DNA of 64,000 bases from Sphingomonas sp. 1F27F7B (GCF_005503355.1 NZ_SCMK01000008.1:1-64000); one strand, 5' to 3'; positions 33,152 through 43,013 are shown, counted from the first letter of the stretch. The notes: generated from the letters alone by a model not told the origin. Made by a program: numbers and translations.

Positions 33152-34288
33152 ATGATCGAACTGACACGCCGTGGATTGCTGGGCGCGGGCGCTGCGCTGG
33201 CGCTGCCCTTCCCCGCAATTGCGCAGGCGGCCGAGGGGCTGAACGCCGTCGCCAGGACCAAGGGCATGCGCTTCGGCTCGTGCTTCGCCTGGAGCCCGCC
33301 GGGCGCCGATCGCGGCTCCTTCGCCAATCCGGAATATGCCGCGCTGCTCAAGCGCGACTGCGGCGTGCTGGTGCCCGAGAACGAGTTCAAATGGCAGGCG
33401 ATCCGGCCCGACGCCAAGACCTTCGACCTCGACCATTTCTCGGACATGCTCGACTATGCCGAGGCGAACGGCATGGCGATGCGCGGCCACACCCTGTTGT
33501 GGCACAAGACGCAATATTTCCCGAAATGGCTGAACGACCATGATTTCGGCGCCAGCCCCGCAAAGGAGGCCGAGCGCATCCTGGGCACGCACATCCGCAC
33601 CCTGTGCAAGCTCTATGCGAGCCGCATCATCAGCTTCGACGTGGTCAACGAGACCGTGGAGGAAGGCACGGGCGCGCTGCGCACCTCGTCGCTCTCCAAG
33701 GCATTTGGCGGGACCGAGGCGATGCTCGACTTCGCCTATCACACCGCGCGCGAGCATGCGCCCGGGGTGGAGCTGGTCTATAACGACTATATGAGCTGGG
33801 AACCGGGCAATGAGGGGCATCGCCGCGGGGTGCTCGCGTTGCTCGAGGGGTTCCGCAAGCGCGGCACGCCCTGCGACACGCTGGGCGTGCAATCACATAT
33901 CGGGCTGACAGGCGACGGCACGGTGGGCGCGCTGGTGAGCAGGCAGGAAGGGCCCTGGCGCGGCTTCCTCGATGGCGCGGTGCAGATGGGCTACAGGCTG
34001 GCCGTCACCGAGTTCGACGTGAACGACAAGGCATTGCCGACCGACGCGAAGCTCCGCGACGGCATCATCGCCAACTATGCTGCGGCCTATCTCGAGATCA
34101 TGTTCTCCTATCCGCAGCTCAGGGACGTGCTCGCCTGGGGCATGTGCGATCGCTTCACCTGGCTCAACGGCTTCACGCCGCGCAAGGACGGGACGCGGCA
34201 GCGCGCGACGCCCTATGATGCGGAATACCGGCCCAAGGCGCTTTACGGCGTGATCCGCGATGCCTTTGCCGCGGCACCGGCACGATAG
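33152..34288 (+). CDS. GH10 endo-1,4-beta-xylanase, probably Tat-exported
   Basis: GH10 xylanases cut the xylan backbone. The 378-aa protein has the catalytic pair in classic contexts: acid/base Glu167 in SFDVVNETVEEG and nucleophile Glu287 in VTEFDVND. It also has HTLLWHKTQ, the GVQSHIG strand, and CDRFTWLNGF near the end. The N-terminus, LTRRGLLGAGAALALPFPAIAQA, has a twin-arginine pattern, suggesting Tat export of a folded enzyme. It begins 16 bp after manD, so the two are probably co-transcribed under operator site 6. It is a single catalytic domain with no binding module, typical of enzymes acting on small xylo-oligosaccharides or soluble glucuronoxylan near the cell. Confidence 0.92.
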   Translation: MIELTRRGLLGAGAALALPFPAIAQAAEGLNAVARTKGMRFGSCFAWSPPGADRGSFANPEYAALLKRDCGVLVPENEFKWQAIRPDAKTFDLDHFSDMLDYAEANGMAMRGHTLLWHKTQYFPKWLNDHDFGASPAKEAERILGTHIRTLCKLYASRIISFDVVNETVEEGTGALRTSSLSKAFGGTEAMLDFAYHTAREHAPGVELVYNDYMSWEPGNEGHRRGVLALLEGFRKRGTPCDTLGVQSHIGLTGDGTVGALVSRQEGPWRGFLDGAVQMGYRLAVTEFDVNDKALPTDAKLRDGIIANYAAAYLEIMFSYPQLRDVLAWGMCDRFTWLNGFTPRKDGTRQRATPYDAEYRPKALYGVIRDAFAAAPAR

Positions 34289-34290
34289 GT

Positions 34291-34308
34291 CGATCTTGTC
34301 CAAGATCG
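34291..34308 (+). terminator. Hairpin after the GH10 gene
   Basis: CGATCTTG and CAAGATCG form a perfect 8-bp stem with a 2-nt loop, directly after the xylanase stop, followed by TT only. It marks the probable end of the manD-xylanase operon and of the xylan island. Confidence 0.55.
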
Positions 34309-34364
34309 TTCAGGAAACTCGTGCTAGGGGCTGATTCGAGGAACCGATAGACGGGGGTGGAACG

Positions 34365-35366
34365 ATGGCGGCGGTGGCCGCAAGCCAGGAACCGAGCTTC
34401 GAGGCGCTGCTGGCCGGCGATCTCGACACGGACCAGTTGCATACCCTTGCCGACCATCTGGCCGCACGCCATGCTGTCTTGCCCAAGGGCGACGGCGGCG
34501 CCTTCCACAAGGCACTCGCGCTGGCCGCCACCAGCGACGCCCAGCGCGCCGAACTTGCCCGCCACCAGGATTCGATCGCCCGCCGCATCGCCGCGGGGCA
34601 GGTGCGGACCGTGCCGGGCGCGCCGGCAGAGGTGCTCTACGACCTCGCCGGCCCCGTGCTGGAAGTGATGCGCGGCGGCAGGGCGGGCGAAGCCAACACG
34701 CTGGCCAACCGCTATCTCGACATCGCGCCGCAGGGCGCCACGGGCTGGTCGCTGCTGCCGCTCTATCTCTCCCTGCGCGCGAGCGCGGACGGCGATGCCG
34801 AGCTGGCCGACAGCCTGCTCGCACCGGCCAGGCCGCGGCTGGTGGTGATCGGCGGGCTTTCGGGCACCGGCAAGTCGACGCTGGCGCGGTTGCTCGGCAG
34901 CCGGATCGGCCGTCTTCCCGGCGCGCGCGTGCTGCGCTCCGACGTATTCCGCAAGCGGCTGGCCGGAGTGAGTCCGGAAACCAGGCTGCCGCCCAGGCAT
35001 TACACGCGCCGCAATGACGATGAGACCTATGAAGCCCTGTTCGAATCCGCGGACGATCACCTCGCCTGCGGCAACAGCGTGATCCTGGATGCGGTATTCA
35101 TGAGCCGCAGCGAGCGCGACGTGGCCGAAGCGCTGGCCGATCGCTATCGCGCCGTGTTCACCGGCATCTGGCTGGAAGCCCCCGAGCGGGATCGCATCGC
35201 CCGGGTGAATGCCCGCAGCAACGACGCCTCGGACGCGACCGAGGCCGTGGTGCGCGAACAGTCGCGCCGCTCGGTGGGCGAGATCCACTGGCACCGCATC
35301 CGGGTGAACCGTCCACAGGAACTGATCGTCGCCGCCGCCCGCGCCGCGCTGGACCGGACGCGCTGA
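34365..35366 (+). CDS. P-loop kinase with a remnant N-terminal APH-like region
   Basis: The 333-aa protein carries a Walker A loop, GGLSGTGKST, at residues 163-172, followed by RSDVFRKRLAGV and a zeta-toxin/gluconate-kinase-like core (NSVILDAVFMSRSERD). The first 150 residues resemble only the C-terminal half of an aminoglycoside-phosphotransferase-like domain (LANRYLDIAPQGATGWSLLPLYLSLRAS). Related two-domain proteins carry a full APH domain before this ATPase, so the N-terminus looks trimmed. A small-molecule kinase activity is likely, but the substrate is unknown. The stop overlaps the start of the PfkB gene, which suggests a shared role in sugar phosphorylation. Confidence 0.75.
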   Translation: MAAVAASQEPSFEALLAGDLDTDQLHTLADHLAARHAVLPKGDGGAFHKALALAATSDAQRAELARHQDSIARRIAAGQVRTVPGAPAEVLYDLAGPVLEVMRGGRAGEANTLANRYLDIAPQGATGWSLLPLYLSLRASADGDAELADSLLAPARPRLVVIGGLSGTGKSTLARLLGSRIGRLPGARVLRSDVFRKRLAGVSPETRLPPRHYTRRNDDETYEALFESADDHLACGNSVILDAVFMSRSERDVAEALADRYRAVFTGIWLEAPERDRIARVNARSNDASDATEAVVREQSRRSVGEIHWHRIRVNRPQELIVAAARAALDRTR

Positions 35367-36289
35367 TGGCGATCGCGACGCTGACGCTCAATCCGGCGCT
35401 CGACCTGACCACCTGTACCGAGAAGGTGCGCCCCGGCCACAAGCTGCGATGCACCGCGCCGCGCTTCGACCCGGGCGGCGGCGGGATCAATGTGGCACGC
35501 GTGGCGACGCATCTCGGTGGTCGGGCGACGGCGGTGTTCCCCAGCGGCGGCCCAGCGGGTGCGACGATCGTCGCGCTGCTCGAAGCGCAGCGGGTGCCGA
35601 TCCTGGCCGTGCCGATCGCGGGAGCTACGCGCGAGAGCTTCACCGTCGACGAGGGCCGGCCGGGCGACCAGTATCGCTTCGTGCTGCCGGGCCCCGAGCT
35701 GAGCGCGGACGAGCTGGCGAAGCTGCTCGACGCCCTGTTCGGCGTGGCGGAGGCGGATCATATCGTGGTGAGCGGCAGCCTGCCGCCCGGCTGCGACCCG
35801 GCGATCCTGAAGCGCATCGCGGAACGCTGCCGCCAGTCGGGCGTGAAGCTGGCGGTCGATACCTCGGGATCGGCGCTGGCCGCATGCGAGGGCGCCCGGG
35901 CATGGCTGATCAAGCCAAGCCTGCGCGAAGTCGCCGACCTGCTCGGCCGCGCGATCGCCAGCGAAGCGGAAGAAATGGCGGCGGCGCGCGAGCTGCACGA
36001 TCGCGGCTTCGCGGAAATCGTGGTCATCTCGCTCGCGGAGCGCGGCGCGCTGCTCGCCGGCGAAGGCAGGGAACTGCGCCTGCCGGCGATCCCGGTGGAA
36101 GCCAAGAGCACGGTGGGTGCCGGAGATTCGATGGTGGCGGCCATCACCCTCGCCTCGGCCCGGGGCAAGGCGATCGAGGATGCGCTGCGCTACGGCATCG
36201 CGGCGGGCGCAGCGACCCTGATGACCCCGGCGACCGAGCTGGCCCGCAAGGAAGACGTCGAGCGGCTCTATGCGGGTACGGTTTCCTGA
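35366..36289 (+). CDS. pfkB: PfkB-family 6-phosphofructokinase/hexose kinase
   Basis: The 307-aa protein is very similar in pattern to E. coli phosphofructokinase 2 (from memory): KLRCTAPRFDPGGGGINVAR at residues 26-45, DQYRFVLPGPEL, VVSGSLPPG, and the C-terminal signature KSTVGAGDSMVAA with catalytic Asp254. It phosphorylates fructose-6-phosphate or a related ketose phosphate with ATP in the cytosol. It starts at the stop of the P-loop kinase gene, so the two are translationally coupled. Its 3' end overlaps the convergent ArsR-like gene by 22 bp. Organisms using the Entner-Doudoroff route often lack the classical PfkA, so this may be their only phosphofructokinase-type enzyme or may act on another sugar. 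Confidence 0.85.
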   Translation: MAIATLTLNPALDLTTCTEKVRPGHKLRCTAPRFDPGGGGINVARVATHLGGRATAVFPSGGPAGATIVALLEAQRVPILAVPIAGATRESFTVDEGRPGDQYRFVLPGPELSADELAKLLDALFGVAEADHIVVSGSLPPGCDPAILKRIAERCRQSGVKLAVDTSGSALAACEGARAWLIKPSLREVADLLGRAIASEAEEMAAARELHDRGFAEIVVISLAERGALLAGEGRELRLPAIPVEAKSTVGAGDSMVAAITLASARGKAIEDALRYGIAAGAATLMTPATELARKEDVERLYAGTVS

Positions 36290-36588
36290 GCCGCATCGGT
36301 GCGGCAGAACAGGCTGTGCATCGCCTCCAGCATGTGGCGCGCTTCGTCGCTGGCCAGCGAATAGAAGATCATCTGGCCGTCGCGGCGCGCGGCGACCATC
36401 CCCTCGCGGCGCAGCAGCGCCAGCTGCTGCGACACCGCGGTGTCGCGCGCACCGGTGAGGCGCGCGAGCTCACCCACCGACTTCTCGCCATCGAGAAGGT
36501 GGCACAGCAACAGAAAACGGCTTCGACCCGACAACGCCTTCAGGAACGACGAGGCGCGATCGACCACGGCGATCATTTCATTCTTCAC
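36268..36588 (-). CDS. ArsR-type winged-helix regulator without metal-site motif
   Basis: The roughly 106-aa product has the ArsR/SmtB winged-helix fold: SSFLKALSGRSRFLLLCHLLDGEKSVGELARL, recognition helix DTAVSQQLALLRREGMV, and wing RRDGQMIFYSLAS. The usual metal-binding ELCVCDL motif is replaced by KSVGELARL, so metal sensing is unlikely. Two cysteines remain (LLLCHLL and LFCRTD), which could allow redox sensing. The start is uncertain: a GTG at 36588 or an ATG at 36576. It is divergent from the AlkB-like gene and may regulate it. The 129-bp gap between them (36589-36717) is AT-richer and probably carries both promoters. Confidence 0.75.
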   Translation of the reverse strand: MKNEMIAVVDRASSFLKALSGRSRFLLLCHLLDGEKSVGELARLTGARDTAVSQQLALLRREGMVAARRDGQMIFYSLASDEARHMLEAMHSLFCRTDAAQETVPA

Positions 36589-36717
36589 GGGGCGAACAGC
36601 TAGGGCGCCGCAACGCCGGTTGCAACCGCTATCTTGCGGGAAAAACAAAGGAATTCCATTCGAATATGAAGGTATCCGTATCTGGAAGAACATAGGTCGG
36701 CCTCCCATATCCGGCCG

Positions 36718-37290
36718 GTGTCCCCTTTGTTTCCCGCATTTTTCGAAGAGTCCCTGCCCGCGGGCATCGAACAGGCGAAGAATATCGTCACGCCCGGCGA
36801 AGAAGCGGCGCTGATTCGAGCGATCGACGGGGCCGGGCTGGTGTCGTTCCGCTTTCAGCAATGGCTGGGCAAGCGGCTGACGCGCAGCTTCGGCTGGCGC
36901 TACGACTTCACCGATTCGAGCTTTGCCGAAGCGGAAGCGATCCCCGACTGGCTGATGCCGGTGCGTGCGCGGGCCGCCGCGCTGGCCGGGCTGGAAGCGG
37001 AAGCACTCGTCCAGGCGCTGGTGACTCGGTACGATCCGGGCGCCGGCATCGGCTGGCACCGCGATCGCCCGGTGTTCGAGCATGTCGTCGGCGTGTCGCT
37101 CGGCGCGCCCACGGCGCTGCGGCTGCGCCGGCGGCGCGCGGACGGGAAGTTCGACCGCGCCGAACTGCCGCTGGCACCGCGCGGGGCCTATCATCTCGCC
37201 GGCGAGGCCCGGCACCTTTGGGAACACAGCATCACGCCGATGAAGGCGCCGCGCTGGTCGGTGACGTTCCGGAGCCTGGCCGCGCGCTGA
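36718..37290 (+). CDS. AlkB-like Fe(II)/2-oxoglutarate dioxygenase
   Basis: AlkB proteins oxidatively remove alkyl groups from DNA or RNA bases. The 190-aa protein has the ligand set His114-x-Asp116 in GIGWHRDRP, distal His170 in LWEHSITP, and C-terminal Arg residues in PRWSVTFRSL for 2-oxoglutarate. The spacing and YDPGAGIGWHRD context match the AlkB/ALKBH family. The start is a GTG with no strong ribosome site, so the N-terminus is uncertain. No ada or alkA gene is near. It ends 1 bp before the convergent threonine-synthase-like stop. Possible control by the divergent ArsR-like regulator is inferred from position. Confidence 0.82.
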   Translation: MSPLFPAFFEESLPAGIEQAKNIVTPGEEAALIRAIDGAGLVSFRFQQWLGKRLTRSFGWRYDFTDSSFAEAEAIPDWLMPVRARAAALAGLEAEALVQALVTRYDPGAGIGWHRDRPVFEHVVGVSLGAPTALRLRRRRADGKFDRAELPLAPRGAYHLAGEARHLWEHSITPMKAPRWSVTFRSLAAR

Positions 37291-37291
37291 T

Positions 37292-38533
37292 CTACAGGCT
37301 GGCGAAGTCGATCGATCCGTCCTTGTCGAGATAGCGCGACTCATCGGCGAGCGGGTATTTCAGCCCGGTCGCACAGTTGAACAGCAGCACCTTCTCCTCC
37401 GGCGAGACCAGCCCTTCCGCCAGCGCCTTGCGCCATGCGGCCAGCGTCGCGCCACCCTCGGGGCACAGCAGCAGCCCGTCCCTGCGCGCGGCGTCATCGA
37501 CCGCCCGGGCGATGCTTTCGTCGCTCACTGCCATCGCCACGCCGCCGCTTTCCCGGACGGCGTCGAGGATCAGGAAATCGCCCACTGCCTGGGGCACGCG
37601 AATGCCCATCGCGATCGTGTGCGCATCCTCCCAGCGCATCGCATGGCGCTCGCCCGCCTCGAAGGCGCGGACCATCGGCGAGCAGCCTTCGGCCTGCACC
37701 GCGATCATCCGCGGGCGCCTGGGCCCGATCCAGCCCAGTGCTTCCATCTCGGCAAAGGCCTTCCACATGCCGATCAGGCCGGTGCCGCCGCCGGTGGGAT
37801 AGAAGATCACGTCGGGCAATTCCCAGCCGAGCTGCTCGGCCAGCTCCAGGCCCATCGTCTTCTTGCCCTCGATGCGATAGGGTTCCTTGAGCGTGGAAAG
37901 GTCGAACCAGCCCCGCTCCTGCGCGCCGCGGCCCACCAGCTTGCCGCAATCGTCGATCAGGCCGTTGACGCGGTAGACGCGCGCGCCCTGCGCGGCGATC
38001 TCGCGCACGTTCACCTCCGGCGTGTCGGCCGGGCAGAAGATCACGGACTCGATACCGACGCGGCTGGCATAGGCTGCCGCGGCGGCGCCGGCATTGCCGT
38101 TGGTCGGCATCGCGATGGTGGTGACGCCCAGCTCCTTCGCCATGGCGATCGCCATGACCAGCCCGCGCGCCTTGAACGAACCGGTGGGCAGGCGCCCTTC
38201 GTCCTTGACCCAGAGATGCTTCGCCCCTTCCGCGCGCGCCAGCGCGTCGAGCGGGACGATCGGCGTGGCGATCTCGCCCAGGCCGACGATATTCTCCGTC
38301 CGGCGGACGGGCAGCAGCTCGCGATATTTCCACAGATCCGCCGGACGGCGGGCCAGCGCATCGCGCGGCAGCGCAGCCTTCACCCCGTCGAGGTCGTAGC
38401 GCACCAGCAACGGCCGGCCTACTCGCGACAGGCCGTGCAGCCGGTCCGCCTCGTAGCGCTCGCCGGTCATCGAGCATTCGAGATGCGTGACGAAGGTGGG
38501 ACGGTCGGTCGTCAGATTGGCGTCGTGGCGCAA
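37292..38533 (-). CDS. Threonine-synthase-like PLP enzyme
   Basis: The 413-aa protein is a fold-type II PLP enzyme with the lysine motif GSFKARGLVMA, the PLP phosphate loop PTNGNAGAAAAAYA, and the second loop YPTGGGTGLIGMW. The N-terminal FVTHLECSMTGERYEADRLHG with GRPLLVRYDL is the usual threonine-synthase cap, but most of the zinc-type cysteines are absent. The TTG at 38533 is chosen as start because GGAG lies 9 bp upstream and later Met codons would cut the cap. It lies 4 bp after the serine hydrolase gene, behind a TonB receptor. That context suggests amino-acid or peptide catabolism (threonine or diaminopropionate-type lyase activity) rather than biosynthesis. Confidence 0.75.
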   Translation of the reverse strand: MRHDANLTTDRPTFVTHLECSMTGERYEADRLHGLSRVGRPLLVRYDLDGVKAALPRDALARRPADLWKYRELLPVRRTENIVGLGEIATPIVPLDALARAEGAKHLWVKDEGRLPTGSFKARGLVMAIAMAKELGVTTIAMPTNGNAGAAAAAYASRVGIESVIFCPADTPEVNVREIAAQGARVYRVNGLIDDCGKLVGRGAQERGWFDLSTLKEPYRIEGKKTMGLELAEQLGWELPDVIFYPTGGGTGLIGMWKAFAEMEALGWIGPRRPRMIAVQAEGCSPMVRAFEAGERHAMRWEDAHTIAMGIRVPQAVGDFLILDAVRESGGVAMAVSDESIARAVDDAARRDGLLLCPEGGATLAAWRKALAEGLVSPEEKVLLFNCATGLKYPLADESRYLDKDGSIDFASL

Positions 38534-38537
38534 GATG

Positions 38538-39707
38538 CTACTCCGGATGGGCGAGCGATTCCTCGGTCGGCGTATAGGCCGATCGTTTCCCCGGCACATC
38601 CGGAACATCGGTGGCGAAATAGGCGATGCCCGTGCCGGCCGCGCGATCGATCCACAGGCCCGATTTGAGGCCATAGGCATCGCCCGAATGGCCGAAACGC
38701 CGACGGCCGTCGCCCCCCGGATCGTCGCGGCACCCCTGCACGCCGGTGGCGGTGAACATCACTGCGAGACCATAGCTGCAGGTGGTGCCGCCGACCGGAT
38801 TGGCGACCGAGATGTCCCCCCCGACATCGCCGTCACGGCCGTTCCAGGTCCAGAGCGGCGTCTCCAGCATGCGGACCGAAGCGGGGCGCAGGATGCGCAC
38901 GCCATCGAGCCGGCCATTGCCAAGGAACATGCGGCCGACCCGCGCCAGGCCGCGCGCGGAAATGCGCAGGCCGCCCTGGGGCGAGAAGATCGCCCCATTG
39001 CCCCCCGGGCGCCAGATCGACAGGTCGCAGCCGCCGTCCCGGGCCGGGGTGACCGGACAGGCGGGGATCGCGCCATGATTGTCGTCCTTGGTTGCGACGC
39101 CTCCGCGATATTGGACGACGGCGCGCGCGGCGGTTCCCGGCTTGCAGCTCGCCCAATTGTAGCAGGCGTCGAGCTTCATCGGCGCGAGGACGAGCCGGTC
39201 CATCAGCCGATCGAAGCGCTCGCCGGTCGCGCGCTCCATCACCGCGGCGATCACCGGGAAGTTGAAATTGGTATAGGCCCACCAGCTGCCGGGCGCATGC
39301 TGCGCGTCCCAGGCCTTCGGGTCCTGGAGCACGGCGCGCATGTCGGCATCGAGCGGCAGGACGTAATCGACACGATCGGTGAGGCTGGAGCGATGCGAGA
39401 GCAGCAGGCGCAGGCTGATCGGCGCGTCGGGAAAGGCCGGGTTGCGCAGCTTCCAGCCGAGCCAGCGCGAGACATCGGCATCGAGATCGAGCCTGCCCTG
39501 CTCGACAAGGCGCATCACCCCGATCGCGACGACCAGCTTCGAGATGGAGGCGATCCGCACGGGATCGTCGGCCGTGACCGGCCGGGACGCGGAAATGTCG
39601 GCCAGCCCTTTCGCGCTGACCGACACTTCTCCCCCCGCATTGAACTCTATCCGGACTGCGGCGACCGGATCCGGTGCCGCGGCGAGCAGGAGCGCCGCGG
39701 CGATCAT
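38538..39707 (-). CDS. Beta-lactamase-family serine hydrolase
   Basis: This 389-aa protein belongs to the class C beta-lactamase/DD-peptidase/esterase superfamily. The nucleophile motif SISK lies at the start of helix 2, YTNF provides the Tyr-x-Asn element, and GHSGDAYG substitutes for the KTG triad. The N-terminus ([17 protein letters not shown]) is a short signal peptide. Members act as D-aminopeptidases, muropeptidases, esterases or beta-lactamases. Its position between a TonB receptor and a threonine-synthase-like gene favours release of amino acids from imported peptides. Spacing is 37 bp from the receptor gene and 4 bp to the next gene, consistent with one operon. Confidence 0.82.
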   Translation of the reverse strand: MIAAALLLAAAPDPVAAVRIEFNAGGEVSVSAKGLADISASRPVTADDPVRIASISKLVVAIGVMRLVEQGRLDLDADVSRWLGWKLRNPAFPDAPISLRLLLSHRSSLTDRVDYVLPLDADMRAVLQDPKAWDAQHAPGSWWAYTNFNFPVIAAVMERATGERFDRLMDRLVLAPMKLDACYNWASCKPGTAARAVVQYRGGVATKDDNHGAIPACPVTPARDGGCDLSIWRPGGNGAIFSPQGGLRISARGLARVGRMFLGNGRLDGVRILRPASVRMLETPLWTWNGRDGDVGGDISVANPVGGTTCSYGLAVMFTATGVQGCRDDPGGDGRRRFGHSGDAYGLKSGLWIDRAAGTGIAYFATDVPDVPGKRSAYTPTEESLAHPE

Positions 39708-39744
39708 GCCGGCCCCATCGCCAGGGATGGAGCCGGCATGCCGA

Positions 39745-42744
39745 TTACTTCAGGCTGATGCGGATGCCGGCGCGGAACTGACGGCCGAGCATGTCCGAAT
39801 AGGTGGTGTTCGCCGCCATGCCGGTTTCCGGCACCAGCAGCGGCCAGCGGTTGAACAGGTTGGTGACGTTGACGAAGAACTGCGCCTGGTTGCCGCCGAA
39901 GCGCACCGTCTGCGACAGGTTCAAGTCGACGTAGAACAGGCCCGAGACCCGGTTGTTGTCATAGGTCGGGAAATTGGTGGTCGAGACCGGACAGCCGCTG
40001 GTGCACTCGATACCGTTGGCGACATATTTGCCCGAGCTGACGCCGCGGCCGGTGACGGTGGCCGAGAAGGTCTCGGTCTCGTAGGTCGCGCTGCCGCGGA
40101 AGATCCAGGTCGGCGTGCTGGCCTGGCCCCCGTTCGCGCCGACGGTGTTCACCGCCACGCTGCCGACAATGCCGGTGTTGGAAAGATTCTCGATGTAGCG
40201 CGTCGCGACGCCCTTCAGGGTGAAGCTGCTCGCCTCGCCCACGGGGATCCGATAGGCCGCGTCGAAGTCGATGCCGCGCACCAGTTTGCTCACGAAATTG
40301 AACGGCTGGCTGCGGATCAGGAGGTACGGTGCACCCGGCAACGAACGCGTCGGATCATTGGTGATCGCCGCGCAATAGGTGGCGTTGCCGTCGGAGCAGC
40401 GGTTGACGATTTCCTGCGCGCTGATCGAGTCGATCGCATCCGCCAGGTTGATGCGGAAATAATCAACCGACGCCGTGAAGCCCGGCAGGAAGCGCGGCGA
40501 GACGACGGCGCCGATGTTCCACGAATTGGCGACTTCCGGACGCAGGTTGGGGTTGCCGGTGGTCAGGCCCGAATAGCCCCAGGTCGCCGGGCCGTTCAGG
40601 CCGTCCGAAGTGTATTTGGGATTGCGCACCGAGTCGCTGTTGGCGGTGCCCGCCTGGTACAGCTCGTTCAGGTTAGGCGCGCGGATGTCGCGCGAACGCG
40701 TCACGCGGAAACGAATGTCCGGGATCGGCGCCCAGGTCGCGCCCAGCTTCCAGGTGGTGACATAGCCCGAGTTGGAATAGTCGGTGGCGCGAACCGCGCC
40801 GTTGAATTCGAGGCCGAAGCCCAGCGGGACCACCGTCTCGAGATAGGCTTCCTTGACGCTGTATTCGCCGGTGAAGGGCAGATAGTTGCCGACCGACCAT
40901 GCATTGGTCGTGCCGGTGGTGGTCACGACCGGCTGATACTCCTTCGGCACGCTGCCGCGGATCTTCTCCTTGCGAACCTCGCCGCCGACCGAGACGCTCA
41001 CATCGCCCGCCCAGGTGGCGAACGGCGTGACCGACCAGTTGGTGCCGGCGACGAACTGCTCCATCACCTGATCGCGATACGGGTTGCCGAGCACATAGTT
41101 GATCGCGTCCTGGCTGGCGACGCCCACGCCCATGCGGTTCAGCGGCACGCAGTTCGGATCGTCGTTGGCAGGGTTGGAATCGACGTTGATCAGGCACTGG
41201 ATCGAACCGACCGTATAGCCGCGCGCATTGCCCGCCGGCGCGAACGCGGCGTTGGTGGCATTGGCCATGCGGGTCAGGTTCATGATGTTGCGAAGCTGCT
41301 CGCGCAGGTCGGATCGGCCATATTGGGCATAGACATCCCAGTGCGCGGCCCTGCCGAACGCCTCGAAATTGCCCTCGGCACCGACGACATAGCGCTGCAC
41401 CTTGCGCTCGTTGTCGATCGCGCGGAACGGCAGGTCGGCGGCGGTGGTCGCCAACGTGAGGCCCGTGATGCCGGTCAGACGCGCCGCCCCGAGCGACTGC
41501 AGTGCGAAGGCGTTGCAGGTCACGGGGACCGGAACGGTCGTGCAGCCGGTGGTGTTGATCGCGATGCCGGTCGACAGGTTCGGACCCGCGTTGAAGAAGA
41601 CCTTCTGCCGGTTGTACGATCCCTCCGCGAAGAGCTCGATGCCATCAGCGACTTCGAAGCTCAGCCGGCCGAAGACGCCCCAGCGATCGTCCTTCGGCAT
41701 CAGGCCGATGCGCGTGCCGGAATCGTTGACTTGCCAAGAACCGCCCTGAACGAGGCTGGGCGCCGAGGACCCGGAGGCGCGGGTGAACGCCGGATAGGTG
41801 AAGCTGCCATAGTCGAAGGTGTTCACTGCCCCGCCATAGCCGAAATACAGGCCGCGCAGAGCGTTCGCGGTGCCGCCGGCCGAGCCGGTGATGAGACCGC
41901 CCGGGGTCGAGTTCGCCGCACCGATCTGGCGCCGGGTGGTGATGAACTGCGGCGTCGTGCTGGTGCTCGTCCAGTTCGGATCCTGGATGCGCACATAGCC
42001 GGTGTGGTTCCATTCGCGGTCGTCGCCGACTTCGAAGATGCCGTCCTGGTGCGCGATATTGGCGCTGAGCAGGATGTGGCCGCGGCCGCCGGCGAACGAC
42101 TTTCCGCCCGCGATGCTGGCCGAATAATTGCCGCCGTCGCCATAGGTGGTGATGCCCGAATCCGCCTCGATCTTCAGGCCCTCGAGCTTCTTGTTGAGGA
42201 TGAAGTTCACCACGCCCGAGACCGCGTCCGAACCATAGGCCGACGAAGCGCCGCCGGTGACGACCTCGACGCGATCGACCAGCGCCTGCGGGATCGTGTT
42301 GATGTCGACCCAGCCATAGATGGTCGAGCCGACCGAACGGCGGCCGTCGAGCAGGACGAGCACGCGGCCTTCGCCCAGGTTGCGCATGTTGAGTGCGTTG
42401 ATGCCCGCCGAGCCGTTGGACAGGTTGAGGCGCGAATTGGCTGGCTTGGTCGAGCCCGCGAGCTGCGGCAACTGGTTGACGAAGTCGGCGATATTGTTCG
42501 TCGGCGACGTGTTCTGGATGTCCTGCTGCGTCAGCACGGTCAGCGGCGTCGGGGCCTGGAAGCCGTCGCGGCGGATGCGCGTGCCGGTGACGAGGATCTC
42601 GCCTTCCTCGGCGGGAGCCGCCTGGGCGGATGCCTGCGGAGCCTCTGGAGTGGTGGTCTGCGCCCAGGCCGGCAGCGCAATCGCCATGGCCGCGAAAGCC
42701 GTGCTGCTGGCCAGTACCTTCCTAAACGCCGTTGCTTCGATCAT
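39745..42744 (-). CDS. TonB-dependent receptor 2, probably peptide uptake
   Basis: The 999-aa protein has a signal peptide ending in PAWAQT, a TonB box ([12 protein letters not shown]), a plug with [18 protein letters not shown] and [18 protein letters not shown], and a barrel ending in [10 protein letters not shown]. The plug signature (ILVTGTRI...[19 protein letters not shown]) belongs to a group often encoded beside peptidases. It heads a same-strand set with a serine hydrolase and a threonine-synthase-like gene, and is divergent from the AmpG-like operon. Peptide or muropeptide import is inferred from that context. No xylose-type operator occurs nearby, so it is separate from the xylan regulon. 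Confidence 0.87.
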   Translation of the reverse strand: MIEATAFRKVLASSTAFAAMAIALPAWAQTTTPEAPQASAQAAPAEEGEILVTGTRIRRDGFQAPTPLTVLTQQDIQNTSPTNNIADFVNQLPQLAGSTKPANSRLNLSNGSAGINALNMRNLGEGRVLVLLDGRRSVGSTIYGWVDINTIPQALVDRVEVVTGGASSAYGSDAVSGVVNFILNKKLEGLKIEADSGITTYGDGGNYSASIAGGKSFAGGRGHILLSANIAHQDGIFEVGDDREWNHTGYVRIQDPNWTSTSTTPQFITTRRQIGAANSTPGGLITGSAGGTANALRGLYFGYGGAVNTFDYGSFTYPAFTRASGSSAPSLVQGGSWQVNDSGTRIGLMPKDDRWGVFGRLSFEVADGIELFAEGSYNRQKVFFNAGPNLSTGIAINTTGCTTVPVPVTCNAFALQSLGAARLTGITGLTLATTAADLPFRAIDNERKVQRYVVGAEGNFEAFGRAAHWDVYAQYGRSDLREQLRNIMNLTRMANATNAAFAPAGNARGYTVGSIQCLINVDSNPANDDPNCVPLNRMGVGVASQDAINYVLGNPYRDQVMEQFVAGTNWSVTPFATWAGDVSVSVGGEVRKEKIRGSVPKEYQPVVTTTGTTNAWSVGNYLPFTGEYSVKEAYLETVVPLGFGLEFNGAVRATDYSNSGYVTTWKLGATWAPIPDIRFRVTRSRDIRAPNLNELYQAGTANSDSVRNPKYTSDGLNGPATWGYSGLTTGNPNLRPEVANSWNIGAVVSPRFLPGFTASVDYFRINLADAIDSISAQEIVNRCSDGNATYCAAITNDPTRSLPGAPYLLIRSQPFNFVSKLVRGIDFDAAYRIPVGEASSFTLKGVATRYIENLSNTGIVGSVAVNTVGANGGQASTPTWIFRGSATYETETFSATVTGRGVSSGKYVANGIECTSGCPVSTTNFPTYDNNRVSGLFYVDLNLSQTVRFGGNQAQFFVNVTNLFNRWPLLVPETGMAANTTYSDMLGRQFRAGIRISLK

Positions 42745-42977
42745 TTCCTAAAACCCCCTGAAGCCCGCAATATCCCGCGCGGTGAAGGGGCATTAGGTAC
42801 CAAGAATGTTGCGGCGCGCCATAGTTTCTGTTCCCCGCGCCATAACTCGGGGGCATCAAAGGAGACGATTGCCCGTCAAAGCGTGACACGACTGCAACAC
42901 AAGCCTGCCATACTGGCCATTGACTGCGTGCGCGCCCCGTCAGAGCGTTAGGGAAACCAGCCCCAGGGGAGCCCTTG

Positions 42978-43013
42978 ATGCCGCATTTCGAACGCCCGGT
43001 GCCGCGTGACTGA
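42978..43013 (+). CDS. Possible 11-residue leader ORF before the AmpG-like gene
   Basis: ATG at 42978 follows AGGGGAG at normal spacing and encodes MPHFERPVPRD, ending at a TGA (43011-43013) just inside the AmpG-like gene, whose GTG at 43006 has no ribosome site of its own. Translation of the short ORF could therefore deliver ribosomes to the permease start. Alternatively the permease start is misplaced. The rest of the 42745-43005 gap holds a TTGACT (42920-42925) but no other clear gene. Confidence 0.35.
   Translation: MPHFERPVPRD

Noticed and set aside
38538..39707. Antibiotic-resistance beta-lactamase
   Set aside because: SISK and YTNF are present, but HSG replaces KTG, and the gene sits in a receptor/peptide context; resistance cannot be supported.
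39379..42951. Open frame of about 1190 codons opposite the second TonB receptor and serine hydrolase genes
   Set aside because: It spans two recognised genes on the other strand and has no motif.
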